DNA of 64,000 bases from MED-G105 sp050331095 (lineage in GTDB: Bacteria; Pseudomonadota; Alphaproteobacteria; Caulobacterales; Parvularculaceae): NCBI GenBank assembly GCA_050331095.1, contig JBHJHE010000007.1:16685-80684 (forward strand). Direction: 5' to 3'. This document shows, one piece after another, positions 42,822 to 51,909 of this stretch. Within the stretch, counting starts at the first letter, position 1, and every line of letters begins with the position of its first letter. A program made the position numbers and the translations under genes. The notes beneath the pieces were generated by a model, which saw only the letters and a list, made by a program, of their open reading frames with translations, was not told where the DNA came from and ran no database searches.

Positions 42822-44093
42822 ATGCAACGCCTGCTGATCGGATTGTCCGTACTCCTCCTGATTCAGGCGGGGCTCGCCGGCCTCCTGTTGACGACGTCCG
42901 GGAGCGACGGCGCCTTCGAAGCGCGCGAGCCGCTCCTCGCTTTCGACGTCGACGCCGCGACCCGCCTCGTCGTCAGCGACGGCGAAAACGAGGCGGTTGT
43001 CGAGCGGGGCGACGGCGGATGGACGATGCCGGCGCTTGGCGGGTTTCCGGCGGACGCCGAGAAAGTCGCGCGGCTCTTGGACCGGCTCGCGGACCTGAAG
43101 CGCGGCTGGCCCGTGGCGCAAACGCGCGCCAACGCCGGCCGATACAAAGTCGCGGAGGACGACTTCGAGCGTCGACTGACGATCGAGGGCGCGGACGGGC
43201 CGATCGCCGAACTGTTCCTCGGGGACGCTCCCACGTTCAAACGCGTCTATGCGCGCAGCGGCGCCGACGCGGACGTCTACAATATCGAGTTCGCCGCCTT
43301 CGACGCGCCGGCGACGGTGCGCGAGTGGACGGACAAGAACGCCCTCGCGATCGACGCCGCCGAGGTGGCGGAAATCCGCGTCGCCGACGTCGTGCTCGCG
43401 AACGGCGAGGACGGTTTTGCGCTCGCCGGCCTTGGCGACGAGGAACGCGCGAGGGCGGCGGAGGTGCGCGGTCTCGCCGACGATGCGCTGCAGCTTCCTT
43501 TCGACGAAATCGCCATGGGCGAGGAGGCGGCGGGCGGCGGCGGCGCGCCGGACGAAGACGGGCCGTTGGCGGACGAGGAAGAAGAAGCCGACGCGGCGGC
43601 GAGCGCGGTCTTGGCGCCGTTGGAGGTGCGCATCGTCCGGAAGGAGGGCGCCCCCCGCGTCTATACGATCTCGCCGCCGACGGACGACGGAGGTCAATAC
43701 GCCGTCGCCAGCTCCGAGCACGACCAGACGTTCATGGTCGCGAAGTACCGCATCGCCAGCTTGCTGAACGCGTCGCGCGACGCGCTGACGGAAATGGCGG
43801 CCGCGCAGGACACTGATCCCGCTACCGAGGAAGACCCCGCGACGGCGTTGGCCGAACCGGACGCGGAGGCCAGCGCAGCCGCATCGACGCCCCCGTCGTC
43901 AACGCCCCCGTCGTCAACGCCGTCATCCGCCGACGTCGCCGAACCGGTCGCGTCCGAAGCGACGGATGCGGAGGCCCCTCCCGGCGCGGAGCCCCCTGTC
44001 GAAGAGCCCCCTGTCGAAGAGCTAAGCGAAACGCCGTCTGCTATGGCCGAAGGCGCCGCCGCCGCGCCCCCCGTCAGCGACGAGCGGCGCTAG
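42822..44093 (+). CDS. DUF4340 domain protein of the Gld-like ABC operon
   Basis: 423 residues. An N-terminal membrane anchor (LLIGLSVLLLIQAGLAGLLL) precedes the DUF4340 region: VSDGENEAVVERGDGGWTMP, FPADAEKVARLLDRLADLK and LFLGDAPTFKRVYARSGADAD, repeated in part further on. DUF4340 proteins regularly follow GldG-like genes. The last about 110 residues are low-complexity (Ala, Glu, Pro, Ser) and carry two sets of 15-bp repeats; they may be a disordered periplasmic tail. The stop overlaps the convergent esterase gene by 4 bp. Confidence 0.87.
   Translation: MQRLLIGLSVLLLIQAGLAGLLLTTSGSDGAFEAREPLLAFDVDAATRLVVSDGENEAVVERGDGGWTMPALGGFPADAEKVARLLDRLADLKRGWPVAQTRANAGRYKVAEDDFERRLTIEGADGPIAELFLGDAPTFKRVYARSGADADVYNIEFAAFDAPATVREWTDKNALAIDAAEVAEIRVADVVLANGEDGFALAGLGDEERARAAEVRGLADDALQLPFDEIAMGEEAAGGGGAPDEDGPLADEEEEADAAASAVLAPLEVRIVRKEGAPRVYTISPPTDDGGQYAVASSEHDQTFMVAKYRIASLLNASRDALTEMAAAQDTDPATEEDPATALAEPDAEASAAASTPPSSTPPSSTPSSADVAEPVASEATDAEAPPGAEPPVEEPPVEELSETPSAMAEGAAAAPPVSDERR
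43887..44018 (+). repeat. 15-bp tandem repeats in the DUF4340 tail
   Basis: Two perfect copies of ACGCCCCCGTCGTCA (43887, 43902; encoding TPPSS) and two perfect copies of GAGCCCCCTGTCGAA (43989, 44004; encoding PPVEE) with further partial copies. Recent slippage in a disordered region. Confidence 0.85.
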
Positions 44094-44785
44094 TCGGCGT
44101 CGAGCGCGCGCACCTGGCGGACGACGAAGGGCGCCAGGTCTTCCGCGATCATCTCGACCCCGGCCGCCGTCGGGTGCAGGCCGTCGCTCTGGATCAGCGC
44201 CGGCTTGTTGCGCACGGACCGCAGCATCGCGTCGAACAGCGGCACGCCGTAGGCCTCCGCGAGCGCCGGATAGATCGCCGCGAAAGCGGCCGCGCGGGCG
44301 CCGCCCGTCGGCGGCTTCAAGCCGATGAGCGCCACGGGCGCGCCGTCCGCCTGCGCTGCTTCGATAATTGCAGCGAGGTTTTCCTTAGCGATCTCCGGCG
44401 CCAGCCCCCGCAGAAAATCGTTGGCCCCAAGCGCCACCAGAACGAGGTCCGCGTCTGCGCCGCGCACGGAGAAATCGTAGCGGTCGCTTCCGCCGCCGGT
44501 GGTGTCGCCCGAAACCCCGGCGTTCACGAAGACGGCGCTGACGCCAATCTCGGCGAGACGGCGCTCCAGCGCCGCGGGCAGCGCCTCCTCGGCGGCGAGG
44601 CCGACCCCGGCCGTGAGGCTGTCCCCCAGCATGACGACGGTCGGCCCGCGCTGTGTGGTCTCGGTCTCGGCGGCCTCTTCCACCCGCGCCGCGGACGGCG
44701 AGGCCGACGGGCCCGCGTCGCCGCCGCAGCCGGCGAGGGCGAACGCGGCGAGAACTGACGCGGATTTGAAAACTTCGCGCGGCAT
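44090..44785 (-). CDS. tesA: TesA-like arylesterase / lysophospholipase, SGNH hydrolase lipoprotein
   Basis: 231 residues. Lipobox LAGC at the N-terminus, whereas E. coli TesA is a soluble periplasmic protein. SGNH blocks: GDSLTAGVGL (Ser), GVSGDTTGGG (Gly), VALGANDFLRG (Asn) and DGLHPTAAG (Asp, His). Hydrolyses thioesters, aryl esters and lysophospholipids in family members. It is divergent from the ybbA-ybbP pair, the same arrangement as in E. coli. Confidence 0.9.
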   Translation of the reverse strand: MPREVFKSASVLAAFALAGCGGDAGPSASPSAARVEEAAETETTQRGPTVVMLGDSLTAGVGLAAEEALPAALERRLAEIGVSAVFVNAGVSGDTTGGGSDRYDFSVRGADADLVLVALGANDFLRGLAPEIAKENLAAIIEAAQADGAPVALIGLKPPTGGARAAAFAAIYPALAEAYGVPLFDAMLRSVRNKPALIQSDGLHPTAAGVEMIAEDLAPFVVRQVRALDAD

Positions 44786-44861
44786 TACAGCGTACTCCCT
44801 TCATCAGCGATCGGCGCGGGATCGGCGCGGGATCGGCGCAATTCGAGGCGAGTGATAGGCG

Positions 44862-45602
44862 ATGGGCGCAACGGTGACGAGGCTTGAGACGCGGCGCGCG
44901 CGGTCCGACGACGCCGCGGCCGGTCGGGAAACGCTGGCGCTTGAAGACGTCCGGCTGACCTTGGGTCAGGCGGCGCTGCCGGTCGACGTTCTGCGCGGCG
45001 TCGACCTGTCGGTGCGCGCCGGCGAGGCGATCGCCATCGTCGGGCCGTCGGGGTCGGGCAAGTCGTCCCTCATCAGCGTCGCCGCCGGGCTGGAGGCCGC
45101 GACCAGCGGGTCGGTTCGGTTGCTCGGCCGTACGATCGACGGCATGGGCGAGGACGACCTTGCGCGATTGCGCCGGGGCCGCGTCGGCCTCGTCTTCCAG
45201 TCTTTTCATCTGCTGCCGACGATGACGGCGCTCGACAATGTCCGCGCGCCGCTCGAGATCGCCGGCGTCGACGAGGTCGCCGCACGCGCCGAGGCGGCGC
45301 TTGACGCCGTGGGCCTCACCGAGCGCGCCGCCCACTATCCGGCGCAGCTTTCCGGCGGCGAGCGCCAGCGGGTCGCCGTGGCCCGGGCGCTCGCGAGCGA
45401 ACCGGAAATCGTCTTCGCCGACGAACCCACCGGCAATCTCGACGCCGCTTCGGGCCGCGCCGTCGCCGATCTGCTCTTCAAGCTGGCCGCCGAGCGCGGC
45501 GCCACGCTGGTCCTCGTCACCCATGATGCGGAGCTCGCCGCGCGCGCCGCCCGCACGGTCGAAATGCGCGACGGACGTCTCGCGGCGCGGGACAAGGCGT
45601 GA
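44862..45602 (+). CDS. ybbA: ABC transporter ATP-binding protein (YbbA/LolD-like)
   Basis: 246 residues. Walker A GPSGSGKSSL, Q-loop VFQSFHLLPTMTALDN, signature LSGGERQRV, Walker B IVFADEPTGNLD and H-loop LVTHD are intact. The class (MacB/LolD/YbbA) is shown by the FQSFHLLP motif. The stop overlaps the permease start by 4 bp. Divergent from tesA. Confidence 0.93.
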   Translation: MGATVTRLETRRARSDDAAAGRETLALEDVRLTLGQAALPVDVLRGVDLSVRAGEAIAIVGPSGSGKSSLISVAAGLEAATSGSVRLLGRTIDGMGEDDLARLRRGRVGLVFQSFHLLPTMTALDNVRAPLEIAGVDEVAARAEAALDAVGLTERAAHYPAQLSGGERQRVAVARALASEPEIVFADEPTGNLDAASGRAVADLLFKLAAERGATLVLVTHDAELAARAARTVEMRDGRLAARDKA

Positions 45603-48145
45603 GCCCGGCGACCGCGTTCGCCATCGCGCGGCGCGAGTTCGTCGGCGGCTTTTCCTCGTTCGCGATCTACCTCGCGTGCCTCGCGCTCGGGGCGTTCGCC
45701 ATCGCGGCGTCGGGCTCGGCGACGGAGAGCTTCAAGCGCGGGCTCGACGCCCAGTCGCGCCTTCTCCTCGGCGGCGACGGCGCGTTCACCGCGGCGCAGC
45801 GCCGGGCGAGCGACGCCGAACGCGCCTTCATGGACGCGCGGGGGACGACGTCCGAAACCGTCGAGCTCAATCTTATGGGCGAGGCGCTCGTCGACGGCGA
45901 AAAAGTCCGTGCGCAGGTGAGCCTGCGGGGCGTCGACGCATCGTTCCCGCTGCTCGGCGCGGCGGCGCTCAGCGGCGCCGAAACCGATGCGACGCTTCAG
46001 GACGTTCTCGCGGAGCGCGGCGGTCGGTGGGGCGTCGCCGCGCGCGCCTCCTTGCTTGAGCGCTTCGGGATCGAGGTCGGCGACGCGATCGACCTCGGCC
46101 CGGTCAAGGGGCGCGTCGCCGCCCGGCTCGACAGGGAGCCCGACGGGCTCGGCGCGGCGGGGACATTCGGTCCGTCGGCCATCGTCGCGATCGACGGCCT
46201 CGTCGAGGCGGGGCGCCTGACCAACGGCCAGTTGTTCCGCGCGACCTATCTTCTCGCCTTCGACCGCGGCGTTTCCGGCGACGACGTCGCCGAAGCCGCG
46301 AAGGCCGAATTCGGCCCCGCCGGCCTTAGCTACCGCGCGCCCGTCGACGCCGTCGACGGCCTTGGCGATCTTCTTGATCTGTTGACGTCGTTTCTGGCGG
46401 TGGTGGGCGTCGCCGCGCTCGTGGCCGGCGGCGTCGGCGTCGCCCAGGCCGCGGGGGCGTTCCTCGAAAGCCGCACCGACGCCATCGCCGCTCTGAAGGC
46501 TTTCGGCGCGGACGCCGCCGGCGTGCGTCTCGTTTACGGCTTTCAGTTGGGCGCGCTTGCGCTCACCGGCGCCGCGGCGGGCGGTTTCCTCGGGGCCCTC
46601 GCGCCGTTGGCGCTCGACGTCTTCGTCGGCGAGCGCATTCCGCTGCCCCAGGCGCTCGGATTTTATCCGGGGCCGGTCTTTCGCGCGATCGTGCTGTCAA
46701 GCCTCGCCGCCGTCATGTTCGCCGCACCCGCGCTCGGGCGCGCCCGGGCGACGTCGCCGGCGGCCCTTTTTCGTTCGGAGGCGGACGACTGCCCATCGCG
46801 CGCCCCGCAGGCCGAAGCGCTGGCGGCGCTCGTCGCGGCGCTGGCGCTCGTCGCGCTCGCCGTGTTCTGGAGCCCGCGGCCAGCGGCGACAGCGGCGTTG
46901 CTCGCCGGGGCAGGGGGCGCTTTCCTCGTCCTGCGCGGCGCGGCGGCGCTCACCCGCCGGCTGGCCCGCGGCGCGATCGCCGGGACGAGCGGAGTCGGCC
47001 GCATCGCCGTCGCCAACCTCGCCGGACCCGGCTCGCTCGCGCCGACGACGGCGCCGGCGCTTGGGCTCGGCCTTGCGCTTCTGACGCTCGTCGCGGCGGT
47101 CCAGAGCAATCTTCTGCGCCAGATCTCGCAAACGGCGCCGCAGGAGGCGCCGTCGCTTGTCTTCTCGCAAATCCCCGACGCCGAAACCGACCTTTTCGAC
47201 GCGACCCTCAGAGCCCACGGCGTCGCGATCAACGACCCTGAAGCCTATCGCCGTGCGCCGTTCATGCTCGGCCGCGTCATCGAACTCGACGGCGCGCCGA
47301 TCGACCGCGACGAGGTCGCGCCGTCCGAGCGTTGGGTCGTCGACGGCGAGGTCGCCCTCACCTATGTCGCCGGCCAGCCGCCGGAGGCGTCGCTCACGGC
47401 CGGCGACTGGTGGCCCGCCGACTATGACGGACCGTTGCTCGCGTCGGTCGAGGCCGACGCGGCGAAAGGGCTCGGCCTCGACGTCGGATCGCGCGTCGGG
47501 TTCCGGATTTTCGGCCGCGAGATCGAGGCGCGCGTCGCTTCCCTGCGCGAGGTCGACTGGGGCGGCTTCGGCGTCAATTCCGCCTTCATCCTGTCGCCGG
47601 GCGAGCTTGAAGCCGCCGCGCCGCGCCATTTCGCCATCGCCATGGCGCCGCTCGACGCGGAGGTTCCGATCATCAAGTCGCTGGGCGAGGCGTTGCCGGA
47701 AGTCGTCGTCTTTCAGACCCGCGGGGCGCTCGCCGCGGCGGCGCGGATCTTCGCCAATGTGGGGCTCGCGGTGAACGCGGCGGCCGGCGTCGTGACGCTC
47801 GCGGGGCTCCTCGTCCTCGCCGGGGCCCTCGCGGCGATCGTCCGTAAACGGCGCACCGAGGCGGCGCTTCTAAAGTGTTTCGGCGCGACGCGCGGGCGCG
47901 TCCTCGCGCTCTACGCCGCGGAGTTCGGCGCGGCGGGCGGCGTCGCCGCGATCCTCGGCGTCGCCATGGGCCTCGCCGGCGCCTACCCGGTCGTGACGCA
48001 GGTTTTCGAGGCGCAATGGGCGTTGCCCGTCGGCCCTGTTCTGACGATCGCCGTCGTCGCCTGTCTCGTGGCGAGCGCCGGCGGCGCGGCCGTGGGCGCG
48101 GCCCTGTTGTCGGAGCGGCCGGCGCCGGCGCTGAAGGCCGCCTGA
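45599..48145 (+). CDS. ybbP: FtsX-like ABC permease (YbbP-like)
   Basis: 848 residues from a GTG overlapping ybbA. Topology is the YbbP type: TM1 at about 17-37, a large periplasmic domain, FtsX block 1 (about 255-390), a central pair of helices near 405-450 and FtsX block 2 at the C-terminus (NVGLAVNAAAGVVTLAGLLVL to the end). Likely extracts or moves lipids or lipoproteins; the true substrate of YbbAP is not settled. Confidence 0.9.
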   Translation: MSPATAFAIARREFVGGFSSFAIYLACLALGAFAIAASGSATESFKRGLDAQSRLLLGGDGAFTAAQRRASDAERAFMDARGTTSETVELNLMGEALVDGEKVRAQVSLRGVDASFPLLGAAALSGAETDATLQDVLAERGGRWGVAARASLLERFGIEVGDAIDLGPVKGRVAARLDREPDGLGAAGTFGPSAIVAIDGLVEAGRLTNGQLFRATYLLAFDRGVSGDDVAEAAKAEFGPAGLSYRAPVDAVDGLGDLLDLLTSFLAVVGVAALVAGGVGVAQAAGAFLESRTDAIAALKAFGADAAGVRLVYGFQLGALALTGAAAGGFLGALAPLALDVFVGERIPLPQALGFYPGPVFRAIVLSSLAAVMFAAPALGRARATSPAALFRSEADDCPSRAPQAEALAALVAALALVALAVFWSPRPAATAALLAGAGGAFLVLRGAAALTRRLARGAIAGTSGVGRIAVANLAGPGSLAPTTAPALGLGLALLTLVAAVQSNLLRQISQTAPQEAPSLVFSQIPDAETDLFDATLRAHGVAINDPEAYRRAPFMLGRVIELDGAPIDRDEVAPSERWVVDGEVALTYVAGQPPEASLTAGDWWPADYDGPLLASVEADAAKGLGLDVGSRVGFRIFGREIEARVASLREVDWGGFGVNSAFILSPGELEAAAPRHFAIAMAPLDAEVPIIKSLGEALPEVVVFQTRGALAAAARIFANVGLAVNAAAGVVTLAGLLVLAGALAAIVRKRRTEAALLKCFGATRGRVLALYAAEFGAAGGVAAILGVAMGLAGAYPVVTQVFEAQWALPVGPVLTIAVVACLVASAGGAAVGAALLSERPAPALKAA

Positions 48146-48161
48146 CGGCCTCGGGCGCGAG

Positions 48162-50300
48162 TTGCCGTTGCGCCGCGCTTTGCGCCATACCTCGGCGATC
48201 GTCGTTCGTTGCGTCGCGCGCCGGTCGGCCTCGGTGCGCCATCGGGGGCCTTTTGCGTTGAGCCGCGCCGTCATCTCCCTCGCCATTGTCGCCGCGCTCG
48301 CGCCGACCCTGGCGCGCGCCGCCGTCGAGCGAATCGTCGTCACGGCGTCGGGCCGGGCGGACGCGCTTGACGAGACCCCCGTCGCGATCGCCGTCGTTGA
48401 CGGCGACGCCGTGCGCGCGCTCGGCGCCTTGCGCATCGGCGAGGCTTTGGAGGCCGCGCCCGGCGTCTTCTTCAGCGGCCTCAACGGCCCGCGCGAGATC
48501 GCCCAGATCCGCCAACCGCTCGCCTTCGACAATCGCACGCTGTTTCTGGAGGACGGCGCGCCGCTGCAGTCGTCCGTCTTCTTTGACCAGTCCGCCCTCG
48601 GATACTCCGTCGCGCTCGCCTCGCCCGGCTCGATCGAAGTCCTGCGCGGTCCGGGCACGGCGCTTTACGGCTCTGACGCTTTTTCGGGCGTCGTCCATGC
48701 GCGGTCCGTCGCCGCGCCGGCCTCGTTCGAGGCGGGGCTCGACGCGCGCGTCGGCGCCTTCGAGGCGTACGATCTGCGCGCCACGGTCGGCGGTCCGTTG
48801 TCGGAGGGACAGCGCGCGCGCGTAACCGCGGCCTTCGCCGGCGAGGACGGCTTTCGCGAGGAAACGGCGTTCAACCGCGGCCAGGCCGTCGCCCGCCACG
48901 AGGTCGACGGGACAGCGCTCGATGCGACGTCGATCTTCGCCTTCGCGCGCTACGAGACCGAATCGGCGACGGCGATACCCCTCGACGACCTGCTGGCGGG
49001 CTCGCGCGCTTCGGGCCTCTCGCCGCTTGTCGATCCGGAAGCCGCCGTCGAGCGCGGCGTCTACGCCCGGGCCCAGACGCGCCTCGTTTGGACGCCCTCG
49101 GAGCGTTTCAGCCTGGAGGCGACGCCCTATTACCGTCGCCAGGACATCGAGGCGACGGCGACGTTTCAGCCCGCGACGACGCCGCGCACCGACGCGCTCG
49201 TGCGGACCTTCGGCGCGCTGCCGCGGCTCTACTGGACCCACGATGACGACGCGCGGACGATCGCCGGGCTCGACGTCGAGCTGACGCACTTCGATCGCCT
49301 GACGACGCAGGATGCGCCGGATACGGTGGTCTTCGGCGCGCTGTTTCCGCAAGGCGTCCAATACGATTACCGCGTCGGCTTCCGCGCCTTGTCGCCCTAT
49401 CTCCAACACGAGCGCGGGGTCGGGCCCGTTCGGCTGACCCTCGGCCTTCGCTATGACGATCTGCGCTATGACTTCGACAACGCGCTTCCCGAGATCCCCG
49501 GCGACGCGCTCCTGCAGGTCGAGGATCGGGTCGACCGCTTCGACGCCTTGAGCCCCAAGGCCGGCGCGGTGTGGCCGCTCGGGGGCGGCCACAGCCTCTT
49601 CGCGCGCTATGCGCGGGGTTTCCGCATCCCGCGGGAAAGCGACCTCTACGAACTGACGGCGGAGCAGGCCGAGTTCGAATTAACGCCGGAGCGGGTCGAC
49701 AGCGGCGAGGCGGCCTGGCGTTTTTCAGGCGACCGCGTGCGTACGGAGCTTCTCGGCTATTGGGCCGTCTCGCGCGACGGGGTGATTACGGACGTTCAAA
49801 CGGCGGCGGGCGCGATCTCCATCAACGCCGGCTCGTCGCGGTTCGCGGGGCTCGAAGCGTCGATGTCGGCGGAGCTGGGCGGCGGCCTCAGCGCGTCGGC
49901 GAGCTTCGCGTTTCAGGATTTTCGCTTTCGTCGGCGCGCCGCCGACGGGCCGGACCCGTTCGACGGCAATCTGATCGCCGAAGCGCCGCGCACAATCGGC
50001 CTTCTTCAGCTCAATTGGCGCCCGCCGTCGGCGTCCGACCTCAATCTGACGGCGCGCCTGCGCCATATCGGTCCGTGGGCGCTCAATGACGCCAACACAC
50101 TGTTTACGGACAATGAGTTCATCCTGACGCTGCTCGGCGAGTGGCGCTTGACCGACCGGCTCGTTGTGGACGCCAGGCTCGAGAACGTCGCTGACGCGGT
50201 CTATCCCGCGTTCGCCGACGCGCCCGTCTTCGCGCCAAACGGCCGCGGGCGCCCGGGCCGCCCGCGCGCCTTCTCCGCGGGCGCGCGCATCGTCTTCTAG
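48162..50300 (+). CDS. TonB-dependent outer-membrane receptor
   Basis: Up to 712 residues. A signal peptide (SRAVISLAIVAALAPTLARA) is preceded by about 33 extra basic residues if the TTG at 48162 is used; a GTG at 48234 is a likelier-looking start, but I have no strong ribosome site to decide. Plug domain: ERIVVTASGR (TonB box), LRIGEALEAAPGVFF, ASPGSIEVLRGPGTALYGSDA. Barrel strands end in PRAFSAGARIVF with the terminal Phe. 17 bp downstream of ybbP. Ligand unknown; metal chelates or vitamin B12 are usual. Confidence 0.88.
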   Translation: MPLRRALRHTSAIVVRCVARRSASVRHRGPFALSRAVISLAIVAALAPTLARAAVERIVVTASGRADALDETPVAIAVVDGDAVRALGALRIGEALEAAPGVFFSGLNGPREIAQIRQPLAFDNRTLFLEDGAPLQSSVFFDQSALGYSVALASPGSIEVLRGPGTALYGSDAFSGVVHARSVAAPASFEAGLDARVGAFEAYDLRATVGGPLSEGQRARVTAAFAGEDGFREETAFNRGQAVARHEVDGTALDATSIFAFARYETESATAIPLDDLLAGSRASGLSPLVDPEAAVERGVYARAQTRLVWTPSERFSLEATPYYRRQDIEATATFQPATTPRTDALVRTFGALPRLYWTHDDDARTIAGLDVELTHFDRLTTQDAPDTVVFGALFPQGVQYDYRVGFRALSPYLQHERGVGPVRLTLGLRYDDLRYDFDNALPEIPGDALLQVEDRVDRFDALSPKAGAVWPLGGGHSLFARYARGFRIPRESDLYELTAEQAEFELTPERVDSGEAAWRFSGDRVRTELLGYWAVSRDGVITDVQTAAGAISINAGSSRFAGLEASMSAELGGGLSASASFAFQDFRFRRRAADGPDPFDGNLIAEAPRTIGLLQLNWRPPSASDLNLTARLRHIGPWALNDANTLFTDNEFILTLLGEWRLTDRLVVDARLENVADAVYPAFADAPVFAPNGRGRPGRPRAFSAGARIVF

Positions 50301-50336
50301 AGCATCCCGCTTACTGATTGAATCAGCTGGATGCTC
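50300..50336. repeat. 37-bp nested palindrome after the receptor gene
   Basis: GAGCATCC and GGATGCTC form perfect 8-bp arms around an inner dyad CTGATT-G-AATCAG (50314-50326). The sequence is AT-richer than its surroundings. It resembles the palindromic intergenic repeats dispersed in alphaproteobacterial genomes and may also end transcription. The rest of the 99-bp gap is featureless. Confidence 0.55.
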
Positions 50337-50399
50337 GAAATTCTTTGTTGTGAGCGCCTGAGACGGTCTTCGCCCGATCCAAGCTGAACGCCTGGCGCT

Positions 50400-51896
50400 C
50401 TAGCGGCGCGCGCGCCCGGCGTCGGCGAGGAGGCGCGCCGCCGCGAGGCGGCCCGACATCGTCGCCATAGGGACGCCGGGCCCCGGATGGGCCGATCCGC
50501 CGGCGAGATAAAGTCCGGGCACGCGCGTGCGCGCGCCGGGGCGGGCGAGGGTCGCGCCGGGCCCATGGCTGTTGCGGCCATAGATCGCGCCGCCGGCGCC
50601 GGGGAACGCCGTCGCGAAATCCGTGGGCGTCGCAATGGCGGCGTCCTCGACGGCGGCCGGCTCAAGCCGGAGCCCGCACGCCTCAAGGCGTGCGACCATC
50701 CGCGCCGTCGCCTCGTCCCGCGAAATCACCGCAGAGGGATCGTCGCCGGTCGACGGCGTGTTCGTGAGCGCGAAGAGGCGCTCCGGCCCGGTCGCATCGC
50801 CGTCGGCGAAGGCGTCGCGATCCTGCGCGCAGACATAGACGGTGGGATCGGCCGGGGCTTCGCGGCGGGTGAAGATCGCGTCGAATTCGCCACGGTAATC
50901 GTCGTTGAAAAAGACGTTGTGGAAGGCGAGCGGAAAGCCCTCCGTACGCGTCTTCATGCACCAGGTGACGGCCGACAGCGCGCGTTGCTTGTGCGCCAGC
51001 GCATCCGCCGCGCGGCGGGCGCCGTCGCCCAGAAGGCCCTGGCCGAGGGCCGACGCGTCGCCGTTGAAGACGACGGCGTCGGCGTCCACGCGCTCGCCGC
51101 CGGCGAGGCGCACGCCGGCGGCGCGCCCGCAATCGACCACGATCTCAACGACGCGCGCGGCGTAGCGGATGGCGGCGCCGAGGCGTTCGGCGAGCCCGGC
51201 CACGGCGCGCGGGACAGCCGCCATGCCGCCCTCGACGGTCCACACGCCCGACTGCTCCACATGGGCGACGAGCATGATCGTCGCGGGCGTCTCGAACGGC
51301 GAGGAGCCCACATAGGTCGCATACCGCGCGAAAAGCTGACGCAGCCGCGGGTTCCGGAACCGCGCGCAAAGCGCCGACCACAATGTGGTCAGGGGCCGCG
51401 TGCGCGCGAGGAACGCCGGCATGTTCAGCGCTCCCACGCGCGCGACGACTTCAAGCGGCGAAGGTCGTTCGCGGACGATGAATGGATCGCGCAGCGTTTG
51501 GAAGATCGATGCGCTCTCCGCGCAAAAGGCGCGATAGGCGTCGGCGTCGCGCGCGTCGGCGAAGGCGGCGATCGCGTCTACGGATCGCTCGATGTCGGCG
51601 AAAAGGTCGAGCCGCGCGCCGTCGCCCCAGGCGTGGCGCGCAAGAAGGTCGGCGGATCGCAAGACCATGCTGTCGTCAAGCTTGGCGCCGGCGTCCTCGA
51701 AGAGAGCGTCGAAAATCCACCGCATGGTGAAGACCGTTGGGCCGGCGTCGAGCGATGCGTCGCCGGCGCGTGCGCGCCGGATCTTGCCGCCGGGCGCGAC
51801 GGCGCGCTCGAAGACCGTGACGTCCGCGCCGTTGCGGGCGAGGTCGACCGCGGCGGCGAGGCCGCCTGCGCCGGCGCCGACGATCGCGACTTTCAC
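50400..51896 (-). CDS. crtD: CrtD-like carotenoid 3,4-desaturase
   Basis: 498 residues. N-terminal dinucleotide fold VAIVGAGAGGLAAAVDLARNG and PGGKIRRA, then LDAGPTVFTMRWIFDALF and LARHAWGDGARLDLFAD, which are the CrtD (hydroxyneurosporene/methoxyneurosporene desaturase) rather than CrtI hallmark. C-terminal FAD end: RVPGLYLAGGSAHPGPGVPM. In the family it makes the C-3,4 double bond of hydroxylated acyclic or monocyclic carotenoid ends. Last gene of a leftward pair with the membrane protein (13-bp gap). Confidence 0.83.
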   Translation of the reverse strand: MKVAIVGAGAGGLAAAVDLARNGADVTVFERAVAPGGKIRRARAGDASLDAGPTVFTMRWIFDALFEDAGAKLDDSMVLRSADLLARHAWGDGARLDLFADIERSVDAIAAFADARDADAYRAFCAESASIFQTLRDPFIVRERPSPLEVVARVGALNMPAFLARTRPLTTLWSALCARFRNPRLRQLFARYATYVGSSPFETPATIMLVAHVEQSGVWTVEGGMAAVPRAVAGLAERLGAAIRYAARVVEIVVDCGRAAGVRLAGGERVDADAVVFNGDASALGQGLLGDGARRAADALAHKQRALSAVTWCMKTRTEGFPLAFHNVFFNDDYRGEFDAIFTRREAPADPTVYVCAQDRDAFADGDATGPERLFALTNTPSTGDDPSAVISRDEATARMVARLEACGLRLEPAAVEDAAIATPTDFATAFPGAGGAIYGRNSHGPGATLARPGARTRVPGLYLAGGSAHPGPGVPMATMSGRLAAARLLADAGRARR

Positions 51897-51909
51897 GCGC
51901 CGAGCGCCG

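Noticed and set aside
47673..49592. 639-codon minus-strand frame
   Set aside because: Spans the end of ybbP and most of the TonB receptor on the other strand; arginine-rich and without domains.
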